This document shows, one piece after another, positions 1 through 6,175 of a stretch of 6,737 nucleotides of DNA. Positions within the stretch are counted from its first letter, which is position 1, and each line of letters begins with the position of its first letter. The DNA comes from CALIZF01 sp046292445 (GTDB lineage: Bacteria > Pseudomonadota > Alphaproteobacteria > Rhodobacterales > Rhodobacteraceae). The position numbers and the translations under genes were made by a program. Where the stretch lies: the NCBI GenBank assembly GCA_046292445.1, contig JBKBQT010000070.1:1-6737 (forward strand), written 5' to 3'. The notes under the pieces are model-generated. The model searched no databases, was not told the DNA's origin, and was given only the letters and a program-made list of their open reading frames with translations.

Positions 1-43
1 TCGCATAGCGGTCTGAAAGATCAAAGAAACCCATCTGCGCCAT
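1..43 (-). CDS. IS5-family transposase, N-terminal fragment (cut by window edge)
   Basis: Reading the minus strand from the ATG at 43-41 gives MAQMGFFDLSDRYA and then the window ends. The GFFDLSDRYA block is the characteristic start of a common IS5-group transposase in alphaproteobacteria (recognised from memory). These DDE enzymes cut and rejoin the IS ends and are usually about 300-370 residues, so almost all of this one, including the catalytic acids, is outside the window. A good ribosome binding site, GAGG at 54-51, sits 7 bases before the ATG. A second ATG three codons later is possible but fits the site less well. The gene points away from the phage operon. Whether the element is complete cannot be judged from 14 codons. 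Confidence 0.82.
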   Translation of the reverse strand, partial: MAQMGFFDLSDRYA

Positions 44-74
44 CACTACACCTCAGCAGCCGAATGCCCCCTGC

Positions 75-103
75 CTTCTATCCCAGCGGCCCGGTCAAAG
101 CAA
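75..103 (-). promoter_or_regulatory. Possible weak transposase promoter
   Basis: On the minus strand TTGCTT (103-98) is followed after 17 bases by TAGAAG (80-75), about 32 bases before the transposase ATG. The matches to consensus are only 3 of 6 and 4 of 6. The position fits the usual place of an IS promoter just inside the terminal repeat, but sequence support is weak. Confidence 0.22.
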
Positions 104-118
104 TTTTTCGAGGCGCCC
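100..118 (-). repeat. Probable terminal inverted repeat of the IS5-family element
   Basis: Read outward-in on the minus strand, the sequence starts GGGCGCCTCGAAAAATTGC. It lies exactly between the transposase leader and the terminase fragment, where the left inverted repeat of an IS5-type element should be. The partner repeat is outside the window, so the repeat cannot be confirmed and its length is a guess. Confidence 0.45.
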
Positions 119-1291
119 TATTGTGAAGGTTGCGAACGGCCCATCGCCGAGCACCACAAGACCGAGATGCTGGCCAAGGGTGAGTGGCGGGCGCCAGCGG
201 TTTCCAGGGATCCGAAGGCCATCGGCTTCCACCTCTCGGCGCTCTATTCACCGCTCGGGTGGAAAAGCTGGTCAGACGTCGCGCGGGAATGGCTGGCAGC
301 CAAGGGGTCGGACGAAACGCTGCGCGCCGCGTGCAACACGCTTCTCGGCGAGACATGGGTCGAAAGCGGCGATGCGCCGGAATGGCAGCGGCTGGCAGAT
401 AGGCGGGAATCCTGGAAGCCCGGCGCCGTGCCAATGGCCGGGCTGTTCCTGACGGCCGGGGCCGACGTCCAGAAGGACCGGATCGAGGTCGACATCTGGG
501 CTTGGGGCCGGGGCATGGAAAGCTGGCTTGTCGATCACACCGTCATTCCCGGCGGGCCTGACGATCCGGCCGCCTGGGACAAGTTGACGGAGCTGCTCGG
601 CCGGTCGTGGCAACATGCCAACGGCGCCTTCATGACCGTGGCACGGCTTGGCGTAGATACCGGTTACGAGGCCGCGGCCGTCTATGCCTGGTCGCGGAAG
701 GTCGGCTTCGAACAGGTGGCGCCGCTGAAGGGCCTCGAGGGGTTCAACCGAGCCGCGCCGGTCTCGGGCCCGACCTATGTCGACGCCACCATCGGCGGCA
801 AACGCCTCCGCCGGGGCGCGCGGCTCTGGTCAGTGGCCACGGCGACGTTCAAGGCGGAAACCTACCGGTTCCTGCGGATCGAACGGCCCTCGGACGAGGA
901 CCGCACCGCCGGGGTGCTCGACGCCCCCGGCACGATCCACATCCCCGGCTGAGCGGACACCGAATGGTTGAAACAGCTGGTGGCCGAGCAGTTGGTCACG
1001 ATCCGCAACAAGCGCGGCTATGCCCACCAGGAATGGCAGAAGATGCGCGAGCGGAACGAGGCGCTGGACTGCCGGGTCTACGCCCGTGCCGCTGCGTGGA
1101 TCCTCGGCGCCGACCGGTGGGACGAGACCACCTGGCGGCGGCTCGAGGCGCAAGCTGGCGTGGAAACGCGCATGCCCACGGCCACTGCAACCGAAAGCGC
1201 CACACAAGACCCGGCCCAGCCCAAGGCCGGAACCCTGACCACGCCGCGCCGGAAACGGCGGGCCTACACCCCGAACTTCATGAGGGACTGA
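119..1291 (+). pseudogene. Phage terminase large subunit (lambda gpA family), disrupted by IS and a nonsense codon
   Basis: In lambda-type phages this protein cuts concatemeric DNA and pumps it into the prohead with ATP. The remaining 390 codons correspond to the C-terminal part; lambda gpA is 641 residues, so the N-terminal ATPase region with the Walker motifs is missing here. Translation in this frame starts at YCEGCERPIAEHH (119 on), the second half of a Cys-x-x-Cys zinc-binding region. An RNase H-like nuclease domain follows, with candidate acidic residues in GADVQKD (Asp codon 464-466), LGVDTGY (656-658) and ALDCRVYA (1067-1069). A TGA at 950-952 interrupts the same frame between HIPG and ADTEWLKQL; related proteins appear to have Trp there. 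The third nuclease Asp lies after this stop. The frame ends at 1289-1291, overlapping the gpW start by one base. ATG 167 is the first internal start but has no convincing ribosome binding site. Family assignment is firm; loss of function is a strong inference. Confidence 0.88.
950..952 (+). other. In-frame premature TGA stop in the terminase gene
   Basis: The sequence reads atc ccc ggc TGA gcg gac acc gaa tgg. Reading frame and terminase-like protein sequence continue unchanged on both sides, so a single base change (TGG to TGA, Trp to stop) explains it without any frameshift. Downstream protein sequence includes the conserved ALDCRVYARAAAW block. A sequencing error would look the same. Confidence 0.85.
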
Positions 1292-1506
1292 TGGACCTGG
1301 AACGCATGCAGGCCCTGTTCACGGCACTGCAGGAAGCCCGCTTCGCCGGGCTGCGGAGCGTCAGCTATGACGGCAAGACCGTGACCTATGGCTCGGATAC
1401 CGAACTGGCGACTGCGATCCGTGATCTGGAAGGGCGAATTGCAGCGGCCAGCGGCAACTCTTCCCGGCGCCGCCGCTGGGGCACTGTGGCCACGAAGGGT
1501 CTGTGA
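1291..1506 (+). CDS. gpW-like head-tail joining protein
   Basis: This is a 71-residue protein, close to lambda gpW (68). In lambda, gpW binds below the portal after DNA packaging and prepares the site for gpFII and the tail. It begins MDLERMQALFTALQEARFAG, a predicted helix, followed by a short beta-hairpin (SVSYDGKTVTY, residues 24-34) and a second helix (TELATAIRDLEGRIAAA). This helix-hairpin-helix layout is that of the gpW family. The last 17 residues are basic and probably unstructured. The start ATG overlaps the terminase stop (TGATG), with GAGGG at 1282-1286 as ribosome binding site. The same frame stays open far upstream (from 607), but that part only shadows the terminase, so 1291 is preferred. 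Position between terminase and portal, as in lambda, supports the call. Translational coupling to terminase means the upstream TGA could lower its expression. Confidence 0.82.
   Translation: MDLERMQALFTALQEARFAGLRSVSYDGKTVTYGSDTELATAIRDLEGRIAAASGNSSRRRRWGTVATKGL
1495..1499 (+). promoter_or_regulatory. Ribosome binding site deciding the portal start
   Basis: AAGGG lies 9 bases before ATG 1509 but only 3 bases before the alternative GTG at 1503, which overlaps the gpW stop. The spacing favours ATG 1509. Confidence 0.55.
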
Positions 1507-1508
1507 CC

Positions 1509-3020
1509 ATGGTTCTCGACGCCTTCCGTGCCCGCCTTGGGTCCATCATCGGCGGGTTCGACGCGGCGCAGTCGCACCGCCGCATGCGCGGCTTCCGCGC
1601 CACCCGCGCGCATGTGAACACCCTGATCGCCGCCTCGGGCGAGACGATCACCGCCCGCGCCCGCTGGCTGGTCCGGAACAACGGCTACGCGGCCAACGCG
1701 GTCGACGCCTTCGCGAACCATGTCGTCGGCGACGGCATCAAGCCCTCGTCGAAGATCGCCGATGCCGCAAAGAAGGAGGAATTGCAGAAGCTCTGGCTCG
1801 CTTGGACGGACGAGGCCGATGCCGAGGGTCTGACCGATTTCTTCGGCCTTCAGCGCCGCGCCGCACGCGAGGTGTTTCTGGCAGGCGAGGTCTTCCTGCG
1901 CATCCGCACGCGGCGTCCCGAAGATGGTCTGACGGTGCCCATGCAGCTGCAGATGCTGCCCTCGGAAATGCTGCCCCAGGACATGACCCGCGTCCTGCCC
2001 GGCGCGGGATCGATCCGGCAGGGCATCGAGTTCGATCGCCTAGGCCGCCGCGTGGCCTATCACTTCCTGCGCCGCCACCCCGGCGACATGACCGATCCAG
2101 GGCTGGCAGGGGAAACGGTGCGCGTGCCCGCGTCCGAGGTGATCCACATCCTCGACCCGGTCGAGGCTTGCCAGTTGCGCGGCGTGTCACGCTTTGCGGC
2201 GGCGGTGGTGAAGCTGTTCACCCTCGACCTCTACGATGACGCGGAACTGGAGCGGAAGAAGACCGCGGCGATGTTCGCGATGTTCATCACCTCCCCCGCC
2301 CCGGAAACCGCCCTCGATCCGGCCGAAGAGGATCTGGAGGTCGAACCGGGCCAGGTGGTGCGGCTGGACCCCGGCGAGGATGTCACCACGCCATCTACCC
2401 CGGACTCGGGCAGTACCTATGAACCCTTCCAGTACCGCACACTCCTGCAGATCGGCGCGGCGCTGGGCGTGCCCTATGGCTATCTGACGGGCGATACGGC
2501 GAAGGGGAACTTCTCGAACACGCGGATCGCCTTGGTCGACTTCCGCCGCCGCATCTCGGCCTTCCAGCATTCGGTGATGGTCTACCAGCTCTGTCGGGCG
2601 GTCTGGACGCGCTGGATGGACATGGCTGTGCTGGCGGGCGCCATCGACCTGCCGGGCTATGCCACCGACCGGCGCCACTACCTCGCCTGCGACTGGCTTC
2701 CGACCAAGTGGGACTGGATCGACCCGGCCAAGGATGCCGCAGCCGAGATCCTGCAGATCGAGGCAGGCTTGAAATCCCGCACGCAGGCCATCGCCGAACG
2801 CGGCTACGACGCCGAGCAGGTCGACCGGGAAATCTCGGCCGAACGGAAACGCGAGGCGGACCTCGGCCTCGACTTCCGGCGTCCGGGGTCGCCGGCGCAG
2901 GCGGCGGGTGGCGGCGCAGGACAGAGCGGCGCCGAAAGTCCGCAGCAAGATCAGCAGAACGCCAGTGATCAGGAAGACGATGGCGAGGACCGGGCCCCTC
3001 GGCCCGCGGAGGACGCATGA
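1509..3020 (+). CDS. Phage portal protein, lambda gpB family
   Basis: The portal forms the ring at one capsid vertex through which DNA enters and leaves and to which terminase and connector proteins dock. The 503-residue product is near the size of lambda gpB (533). Typical family blocks are visible: ARWLVRNNGYAANAV near residues 51-65 followed by HVVGDGI; the AAREVFLAGEVFLR segment (118-131); DAELERKKTAAMFAMF (245-260); and LGVPYGYLTGD with NFSNTRIALVDFRR (319-347), the most recognisable portal signature. The last 40 or so residues are rich in Gly, Gln, Glu and Asp and look disordered. A GTG at 1503 would add two residues; ATG 1509 is chosen for its ribosome binding site spacing. The stop overlaps the protease start (ATGA). 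The frame is intact with no missing block. Lambda gpB is trimmed during maturation; whether that applies here cannot be told. Confidence 0.95.
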   Translation: MVLDAFRARLGSIIGGFDAAQSHRRMRGFRATRAHVNTLIAASGETITARARWLVRNNGYAANAVDAFANHVVGDGIKPSSKIADAAKKEELQKLWLAWTDEADAEGLTDFFGLQRRAAREVFLAGEVFLRIRTRRPEDGLTVPMQLQMLPSEMLPQDMTRVLPGAGSIRQGIEFDRLGRRVAYHFLRRHPGDMTDPGLAGETVRVPASEVIHILDPVEACQLRGVSRFAAAVVKLFTLDLYDDAELERKKTAAMFAMFITSPAPETALDPAEEDLEVEPGQVVRLDPGEDVTTPSTPDSGSTYEPFQYRTLLQIGAALGVPYGYLTGDTAKGNFSNTRIALVDFRRRISAFQHSVMVYQLCRAVWTRWMDMAVLAGAIDLPGYATDRRHYLACDWLPTKWDWIDPAKDAAAEILQIEAGLKSRTQAIAERGYDAEQVDREISAERKREADLGLDFRRPGSPAQAAGGGAGQSGAESPQQDQQNASDQEDDGEDRAPRPAEDA

Positions 3021-4342
3021 TGCATCACACCCAGATCGCCCAGCGCGTCTTCAACACGCCGTTGATGGTCGATCCCGCCAAGGCGCTGGCCTTCCTGACC
3101 GGGCTGGGGCCCCGGATCACCGGGCGGGAGATCAGTGTCGAGGGGCTGGAGGTCACGACCGAGGATCAAGCCACCGCCACTCTGCCTGCCCGCGCCTCTC
3201 TCTTCGGTGATGACCTGACTGCCCGCCAGACGCGAAACGGCAGCCAGCCCTTCGCTGTCGTCGAGGGGATCGCGATCATCGAGATCGCAGGCACGCTGGT
3301 GCATCGCGGGGCCTGGATCGGGCAATCCTCCGGTCTGACCTCCTACGAGGGGATCGCGGCCCAGCTGCAGGCAGCCCTCGCCGATCCGGCCATCCGCGGT
3401 ATTGCCCTCGACATCGACAGCTTTGGCGGCGAGGTGGCCGGGGCCTTTGACCAGGCGGATCGCATCCGGGCCGCCCGGACGCAGAAGCCGGTCCACGCTT
3501 TCGTCGCCGATCATGCCCTCTCGGCCGCCTATGCGCTGGCCTCCCAGGCCGACCGGATCATCCTGCCCCGAACCGGGGCCGTCGGCAGCATCGGCGTCGT
3601 GGCCATGCACAGCGACATGAGCGGGGCGCTCGACCAGAAGGGCATCGCCGTCACGCTGATCCACGCGGGCGCGCGCAAGGTCGATGCGAACCCGTATCAG
3701 CCCCTGCCCGAGGCCGTCCGCACCCGGATCGCGGGCGAGCTGGAAGACCTCCGCCAGCTCTTCGCCGAAACCGTCGCCGAAGGGCGCGGCCGCCGCCTCG
3801 ACACCCTACGCGCGCTGGGCACCGAGGCCGCCGTGTTCCGCAGAGAGGCGGCGGTCTTCGCCGGTCTCGCCGACGAGGTGGCCGATCCCGTCACCGCCTT
3901 TCGCGCTTTCGCCGCCGCACCCCGCGGCACATCCACCCTCAAATCCAACCCCAAGGGAAAGGGCCCGATGATGACCACTGCCCCCGAAGACGATGCGCAG
4001 CCTGCGACTGCGCCTGCCGCCAGCACCCCGCCGGAACCGGCCCCGCCCGCGGCAAGCGCGCAGCCGCAAACCGCGGCGGCCGCCATGTCGCCCGAGGCGA
4101 TCCGCGCCGAGGCGGCCGAGGTCGCGCAGGTCTGTGCGCAGGCCGCGTGCCTTGGCATCCAGATCGACGCCGCCGATGCGGTCGCCAAGGGCGTGAAGCC
4201 GGAAGCGCTGCGCGCCAAGGTCCTGGCCGATCTAGCTGCCCGAAGCGACGCCGCGGGCATCATCGCCACCGCCCAGGCCGTGGGCGCGAAGGAAAGCCCC
4301 ATCGTGGCAGCCGCGAAGAAATCGGCCGCCGCCTCGCGCTGA
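3017..4342 (+). CDS. S49-family prohead protease (lambda gpC-like), with fused scaffold region
   Basis: This is a 441-residue protein, matching lambda gpC (439). gpC is a SppA/S49-type serine protease that works inside the prohead, removing scaffold and trimming portal. Residues about 80-300 form the S49 domain: beta-strand VVEGIAIIEIAGTL, then GIALDIDSFGGEVAG, then HALSAAYALASQADRI with the likely nucleophile Ser169, then GAVGSIGVVAMHSDM, and KVDANPYQPLP with the likely general-base Lys221. The 52-residue Ser-Lys spacing fits a Ser/Lys dyad. After residue 300 comes a Lys/Gly linker, an Ala/Pro-rich stretch (about 320-360) and a helical Ala-rich end, corresponding to the scaffold part of lambda C/Nu3. 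Its ATG overlaps the portal stop; a second ATG follows directly at 3020, so the start is uncertain by one codon. The family call is secure; the catalytic residues are assigned by motif only. Confidence 0.94.
   Translation: MMHHTQIAQRVFNTPLMVDPAKALAFLTGLGPRITGREISVEGLEVTTEDQATATLPARASLFGDDLTARQTRNGSQPFAVVEGIAIIEIAGTLVHRGAWIGQSSGLTSYEGIAAQLQAALADPAIRGIALDIDSFGGEVAGAFDQADRIRAARTQKPVHAFVADHALSAAYALASQADRIILPRTGAVGSIGVVAMHSDMSGALDQKGIAVTLIHAGARKVDANPYQPLPEAVRTRIAGELEDLRQLFAETVAEGRGRRLDTLRALGTEAAVFRREAAVFAGLADEVADPVTAFRAFAAAPRGTSTLKSNPKGKGPMMTTAPEDDAQPATAPAASTPPEPAPPAASAQPQTAAAAMSPEAIRAEAAEVAQVCAQAACLGIQIDAADAVAKGVKPEALRAKVLADLAARSDAAGIIATAQAVGAKESPIVAAAKKSAAASR
3953..3963 (+). promoter_or_regulatory. 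Internal ribosome binding site for a nested scaffold gene
   Basis: AAGGGAAAGGG lies inside the protease gene just before two consecutive in-frame ATGs (3968 and 3971). The first AAGGG is 10 bases and the second 4 bases from ATG 3968 (7 from 3971). Such a purine run is unusual for this GC-rich coding sequence and falls exactly at the domain boundary. Confidence 0.6.
3968..4342 (+). CDS. Probable nested scaffold protein (lambda Nu3-like), in frame within the protease gene
   Basis: Lambda makes its scaffold Nu3 from an internal in-frame start in gene C, so that it shares the C-terminus of the protease. The same arrangement is likely here. Starting at ATG 3968 (protease Met318) the product is 124 residues: MMTTAPEDDAQPA, an Ala/Pro-rich flexible part, then predicted helices from about MSPEAIRAEAAEVAQVC onward, ending in a basic tail (AAKKSAAASR). 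Acidic/Ala-Pro N-terminus, helical middle and basic C-terminus are typical of tailed-phage scaffolds. The start is supported by the ribosome binding site at 3953-3963 and by its position right after the protease domain. Separate translation is inferred from sequence only. ATG 3971 is an equally possible start. Confidence 0.6.
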   Translation: MMTTAPEDDAQPATAPAASTPPEPAPPAASAQPQTAAAAMSPEAIRAEAAEVAQVCAQAACLGIQIDAADAVAKGVKPEALRAKVLADLAARSDAAGIIATAQAVGAKESPIVAAAKKSAAASR

Positions 4343-4416
4343 TCCCGGCACCGATCACTGCCGCGCGCGCCATCGAGCAGCGCACCCCATCCCCCGAACA
4401 CCCTGGAGACTGAACC

Positions 4417-4797
4417 ATGCCCGTCCTGACGGAACCGCCCAGCATGGGCGATGTCCTCAAATACGAGGTCAACCCGAACTACACCCGCGAGGTGATCACC
4501 CTGCAGCTTGGCCTGTCCTATCCGGCAGGGTCGGTCCTGGGGCGCATCACGGCCAGTGGCAAGTACACCCTCTCGCCCGCAACCGGAGCCGACGGTTCGC
4601 AAACCGCGGTCGCCGTCCTCCTGTACCCGGTGAATGCCACGCTCGCCGATGCTGTGGGCATCGTGGTCACTCGCGGCCCCGCCATCGTCTCGCGCGCTGG
4701 CCTCGCCTACGACGCCACCGTCGATGACACGGCTAAAATCACCACCAAGATCGGCCAGCTGGCCGCCGCAGGCATCGTCGCCCGCGACGGCGTCTGA
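4417..4797 (+). CDS. Head decoration protein (lambda gpD family)
   Basis: This 126-residue protein is slightly longer than lambda gpD (110). gpD trimers bind the outside of the expanded capsid at threefold points and stabilise it against internal DNA pressure. The sequence has the family pattern: a flexible N-terminus (MPVLTEPPSMGDVLKYE), TREVITLQ, a Gly-rich GSVLGRIT segment, an AVAVLLYPVN strand, and a small-residue, beta-rich C-terminal half. The start has GGAG at 4405-4408, 8 bases upstream. It is separated from the protease by 74 non-coding bases in which I see no clear promoter or terminator hairpin, and from the capsid gene by 26 bases. Its place between C/Nu3 and E is the lambda position. 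Decoration proteins need high copy number, which fits the good ribosome binding site. Confidence 0.9.
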   Translation: MPVLTEPPSMGDVLKYEVNPNYTREVITLQLGLSYPAGSVLGRITASGKYTLSPATGADGSQTAVAVLLYPVNATLADAVGIVVTRGPAIVSRAGLAYDATVDDTAKITTKIGQLAAAGIVARDGV

Positions 4798-4823
4798 TCC
4801 CCCTCATTCCCCGGAGCCCCTCC

Positions 4824-5849
4824 ATGACCCTCGTCCGCAATCCCTTCGACGCTGGCGGCTATTCGCTGGCCGAGATGACGCAGGCCATCAACATCCTGCC
4901 CAACCTCTACACCCGCCTCGCCCAGATCGGCCTCTTCCGCTTCGAAGGGGTCAGCCAGCGCTCGGTCATCATCGAGCAGTACGAGGGCGTCCTGAGCCTC
5001 CTGCCCTCCGTCCCCCTGGGCGGTCCCGCCACCGTCGGCACGCGCGAGGGCCGGTCCATGCGGTCCTTCGCCTTGCCGTGGATCCCGCATGATGATGTGG
5101 TCCTGCCCGCGGACATCCAGGGGCAGCCCGCGCTGGGCGGCGCCTTCGACGCCGCCGATCCGTTGGTCGAAGTGATGAACCGCAAGTTGCTCCTCATGCG
5201 GCGCAAACATGCCCAGACGCGGGAATACATGGAGATGAACGCGCTCCGCGGCATCGTGAAGGATGGCGCGGGCACGACGCTCTACAACTACTTCACCGAA
5301 TTCGGCCTGGCGCAGATCTCGGTGGACTTCGTCCTTGGCACTGCCGTAACGAACGTGCAGGGCAAGGTCCGCGAGGTGCTGCGCGCCATCGAGGACAATC
5401 TACTGGGCGAGGCGATGACCAGCGTGCACGCCCTCGTCAGCCGCGAGTTCTTCGACAAGCTGATCGCCCATCCCAAGACCGAGGAGGCCTACAAGTTCTA
5501 CGCCGCGACCGGTGCCCAGCCCCTGCGCGAGGATGTCCGTCGCAACTTTCCCTTCAGCGGCATCCTGTTCGAGGAATACTCGGGCACAGTCACGCTCTCG
5601 ACCAAGGCCACCGAACGGCTGGTCCCGGCGAACGAAGGGATCGCCTTCCCCTTGGGCACGATGGACACCTTCACCACCTATGGCGGCCCGGCGAACCTCT
5701 TGGAAACCGCCAACACCATCGGCCTGCCGCTCTACGCCCGCCAGCATCTCGACGAAAAGGGTCGCTGGATCGACGTCATGACCGAGGCCTCGATCCTGCC
5801 GGTCAACAAGCGGCCGCGGCTGGCGATCCGCCTGCACACGTCGAACTGA
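4824..5849 (+). CDS. Major capsid protein (lambda gpE family)
   Basis: At 341 residues it is exactly the length I recall for lambda gpE. This family has the HK97 fold and builds the icosahedral shell. The N-terminus contains MTQAINILPNLYTRL (residues 18-32), typical of the family, followed by LFRFEGVSQRSVIIEQ, which would belong to the extended N-arm/E-loop region, and IPHDDVVLPADIQG (87-100). The helix HAQTREYMEMNALRG (129-143) corresponds to the family's conserved T-x-E-x(4)-A-L-x-G stretch. The C-terminal part includes FPLGTMDTFTTYGGPAN and ends with RPRLAIRLHTSN. Start ATG 4824 has GGAG at 4813-4816, 7 bases upstream. The frame is complete with no lesion. The protein is expected to interact with the decoration protein encoded just upstream and the scaffold encoded within the protease gene. 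Confidence 0.95.
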   Translation: MTLVRNPFDAGGYSLAEMTQAINILPNLYTRLAQIGLFRFEGVSQRSVIIEQYEGVLSLLPSVPLGGPATVGTREGRSMRSFALPWIPHDDVVLPADIQGQPALGGAFDAADPLVEVMNRKLLLMRRKHAQTREYMEMNALRGIVKDGAGTTLYNYFTEFGLAQISVDFVLGTAVTNVQGKVREVLRAIEDNLLGEAMTSVHALVSREFFDKLIAHPKTEEAYKFYAATGAQPLREDVRRNFPFSGILFEEYSGTVTLSTKATERLVPANEGIAFPLGTMDTFTTYGGPANLLETANTIGLPLYARQHLDEKGRWIDVMTEASILPVNKRPRLAIRLHTSN

Positions 5850-5860
5850 CGGACCAACCC

Positions 5861-6175
5861 ATGTCCGTCTTCGCCGCCGCCATGGACCGCATCTTCACTC
5901 ATGCTGCCATGGCGGCCCCGGCCCTCTGGATCTCGGCCACCACGTCCGAGGAACGCCCGATCCGCATCATCCGCCGCGCCCCGGATCGCGTCACCGACTT
6001 CGGCACGGGCCGGTTCGTCAGCGACACGACCGTGGTGGACGTCCGCGTGGCCGACCTGCCCACCCCGCGCCCGGGCGACGTGATCGTCATCGGCGCGGAC
6101 AGCCATGTCATCCAAGGGGAACCCCTGCGCGACCGGGAACGGCTGATCTGGACGCTGGACCTGAGGCCCGCATGA
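5861..6175 (+). CDS. Head-tail attachment protein (lambda gpFII-like)
   Basis: The product has 104 residues (lambda gpFII 117). gpFII binds the connector below gpW and forms the surface for the preassembled tail. The first third is Ala-rich and helical (FAAAMDRIFTHAAMAAPALW). The rest is beta-rich, with VVDVRVADLPTPRPGDVI, then IGADSHVIQGEPLRDRERL and WTLDLRP; the Pro-x-x-GD turn followed by an x-x-V-I-x-x-x-P-x-R-D pattern is what I recognise in FII-type proteins. It begins 11 bases after the capsid stop with a modest ACGGA ribosome binding site (5849-5853). It overlaps the next gene by ATGA. ATG 5882 in the same frame is a less likely start. The family call rests on size, fold pattern and the position after the capsid gene; similar proteins are often annotated only as head-tail joining protein. 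Confidence 0.75.
   Translation: MSVFAAAMDRIFTHAAMAAPALWISATTSEERPIRIIRRAPDRVTDFGTGRFVSDTTVVDVRVADLPTPRPGDVIVIGADSHVIQGEPLRDRERLIWTLDLRPA

Larger units (their letters stand above)
1..118 (-). mobile_element. End of an IS5-family insertion sequence
   Basis: This block holds the 5' end of an IS5-type transposase gene on the minus strand plus its short leader, and it ends where terminase coding sequence begins abruptly at about 119. Its GC content (about 57% by hand count) is lower than that of the phage genes. Only the transposase-proximal end is visible; the rest, including the opposite inverted repeat and target duplication, lies left of the window. The right boundary at 116-118 is inferred from where terminase homology resumes and could be off by a few bases. 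Confidence 0.8.

Noticed and set aside
950..952. Programmed readthrough or TGA read as Trp
   Set aside because: No sign of a recoded genetic code: other genes here use TGA as their normal stop (terminase, gpW, portal, protease and others), and the following base context does not match a typical leaky stop.
968..1291. Separate gene starting at TTG 968 after the premature stop
   Set aside because: The protein is simply the C-terminus of terminase in the same frame and no ribosome binding site precedes the TTG; treated as part of the pseudogene.
607..1506. A 299-codon open frame on the + strand
   Set aside because: Its first 228 codons only shadow the terminase frame and are Arg/Pro-rich nonsense; only the final 71 residues (from 1291) form a real protein, the gpW-like gene.
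1388..2239. 283-codon + strand open frame overlapping gpW and portal
   Set aside because: Arg/Pro-rich out-of-frame translation of two well-supported genes.
2187..2948. Long minus-strand open frame opposite the portal gene
   Set aside because: Common antisense artefact in GC-rich DNA; no recognisable domain and no ribosome binding site, while the portal on the + strand is secure. The same applies to 2969-3664, 3697-4602 and 4707-5210 on the minus strand.
4343..4416. Terminator or promoter between protease and decoration genes
   Set aside because: No convincing stem with a T-run and no recognisable -35/-10 pair; only the GGAG ribosome binding site for the decoration gene is clear.
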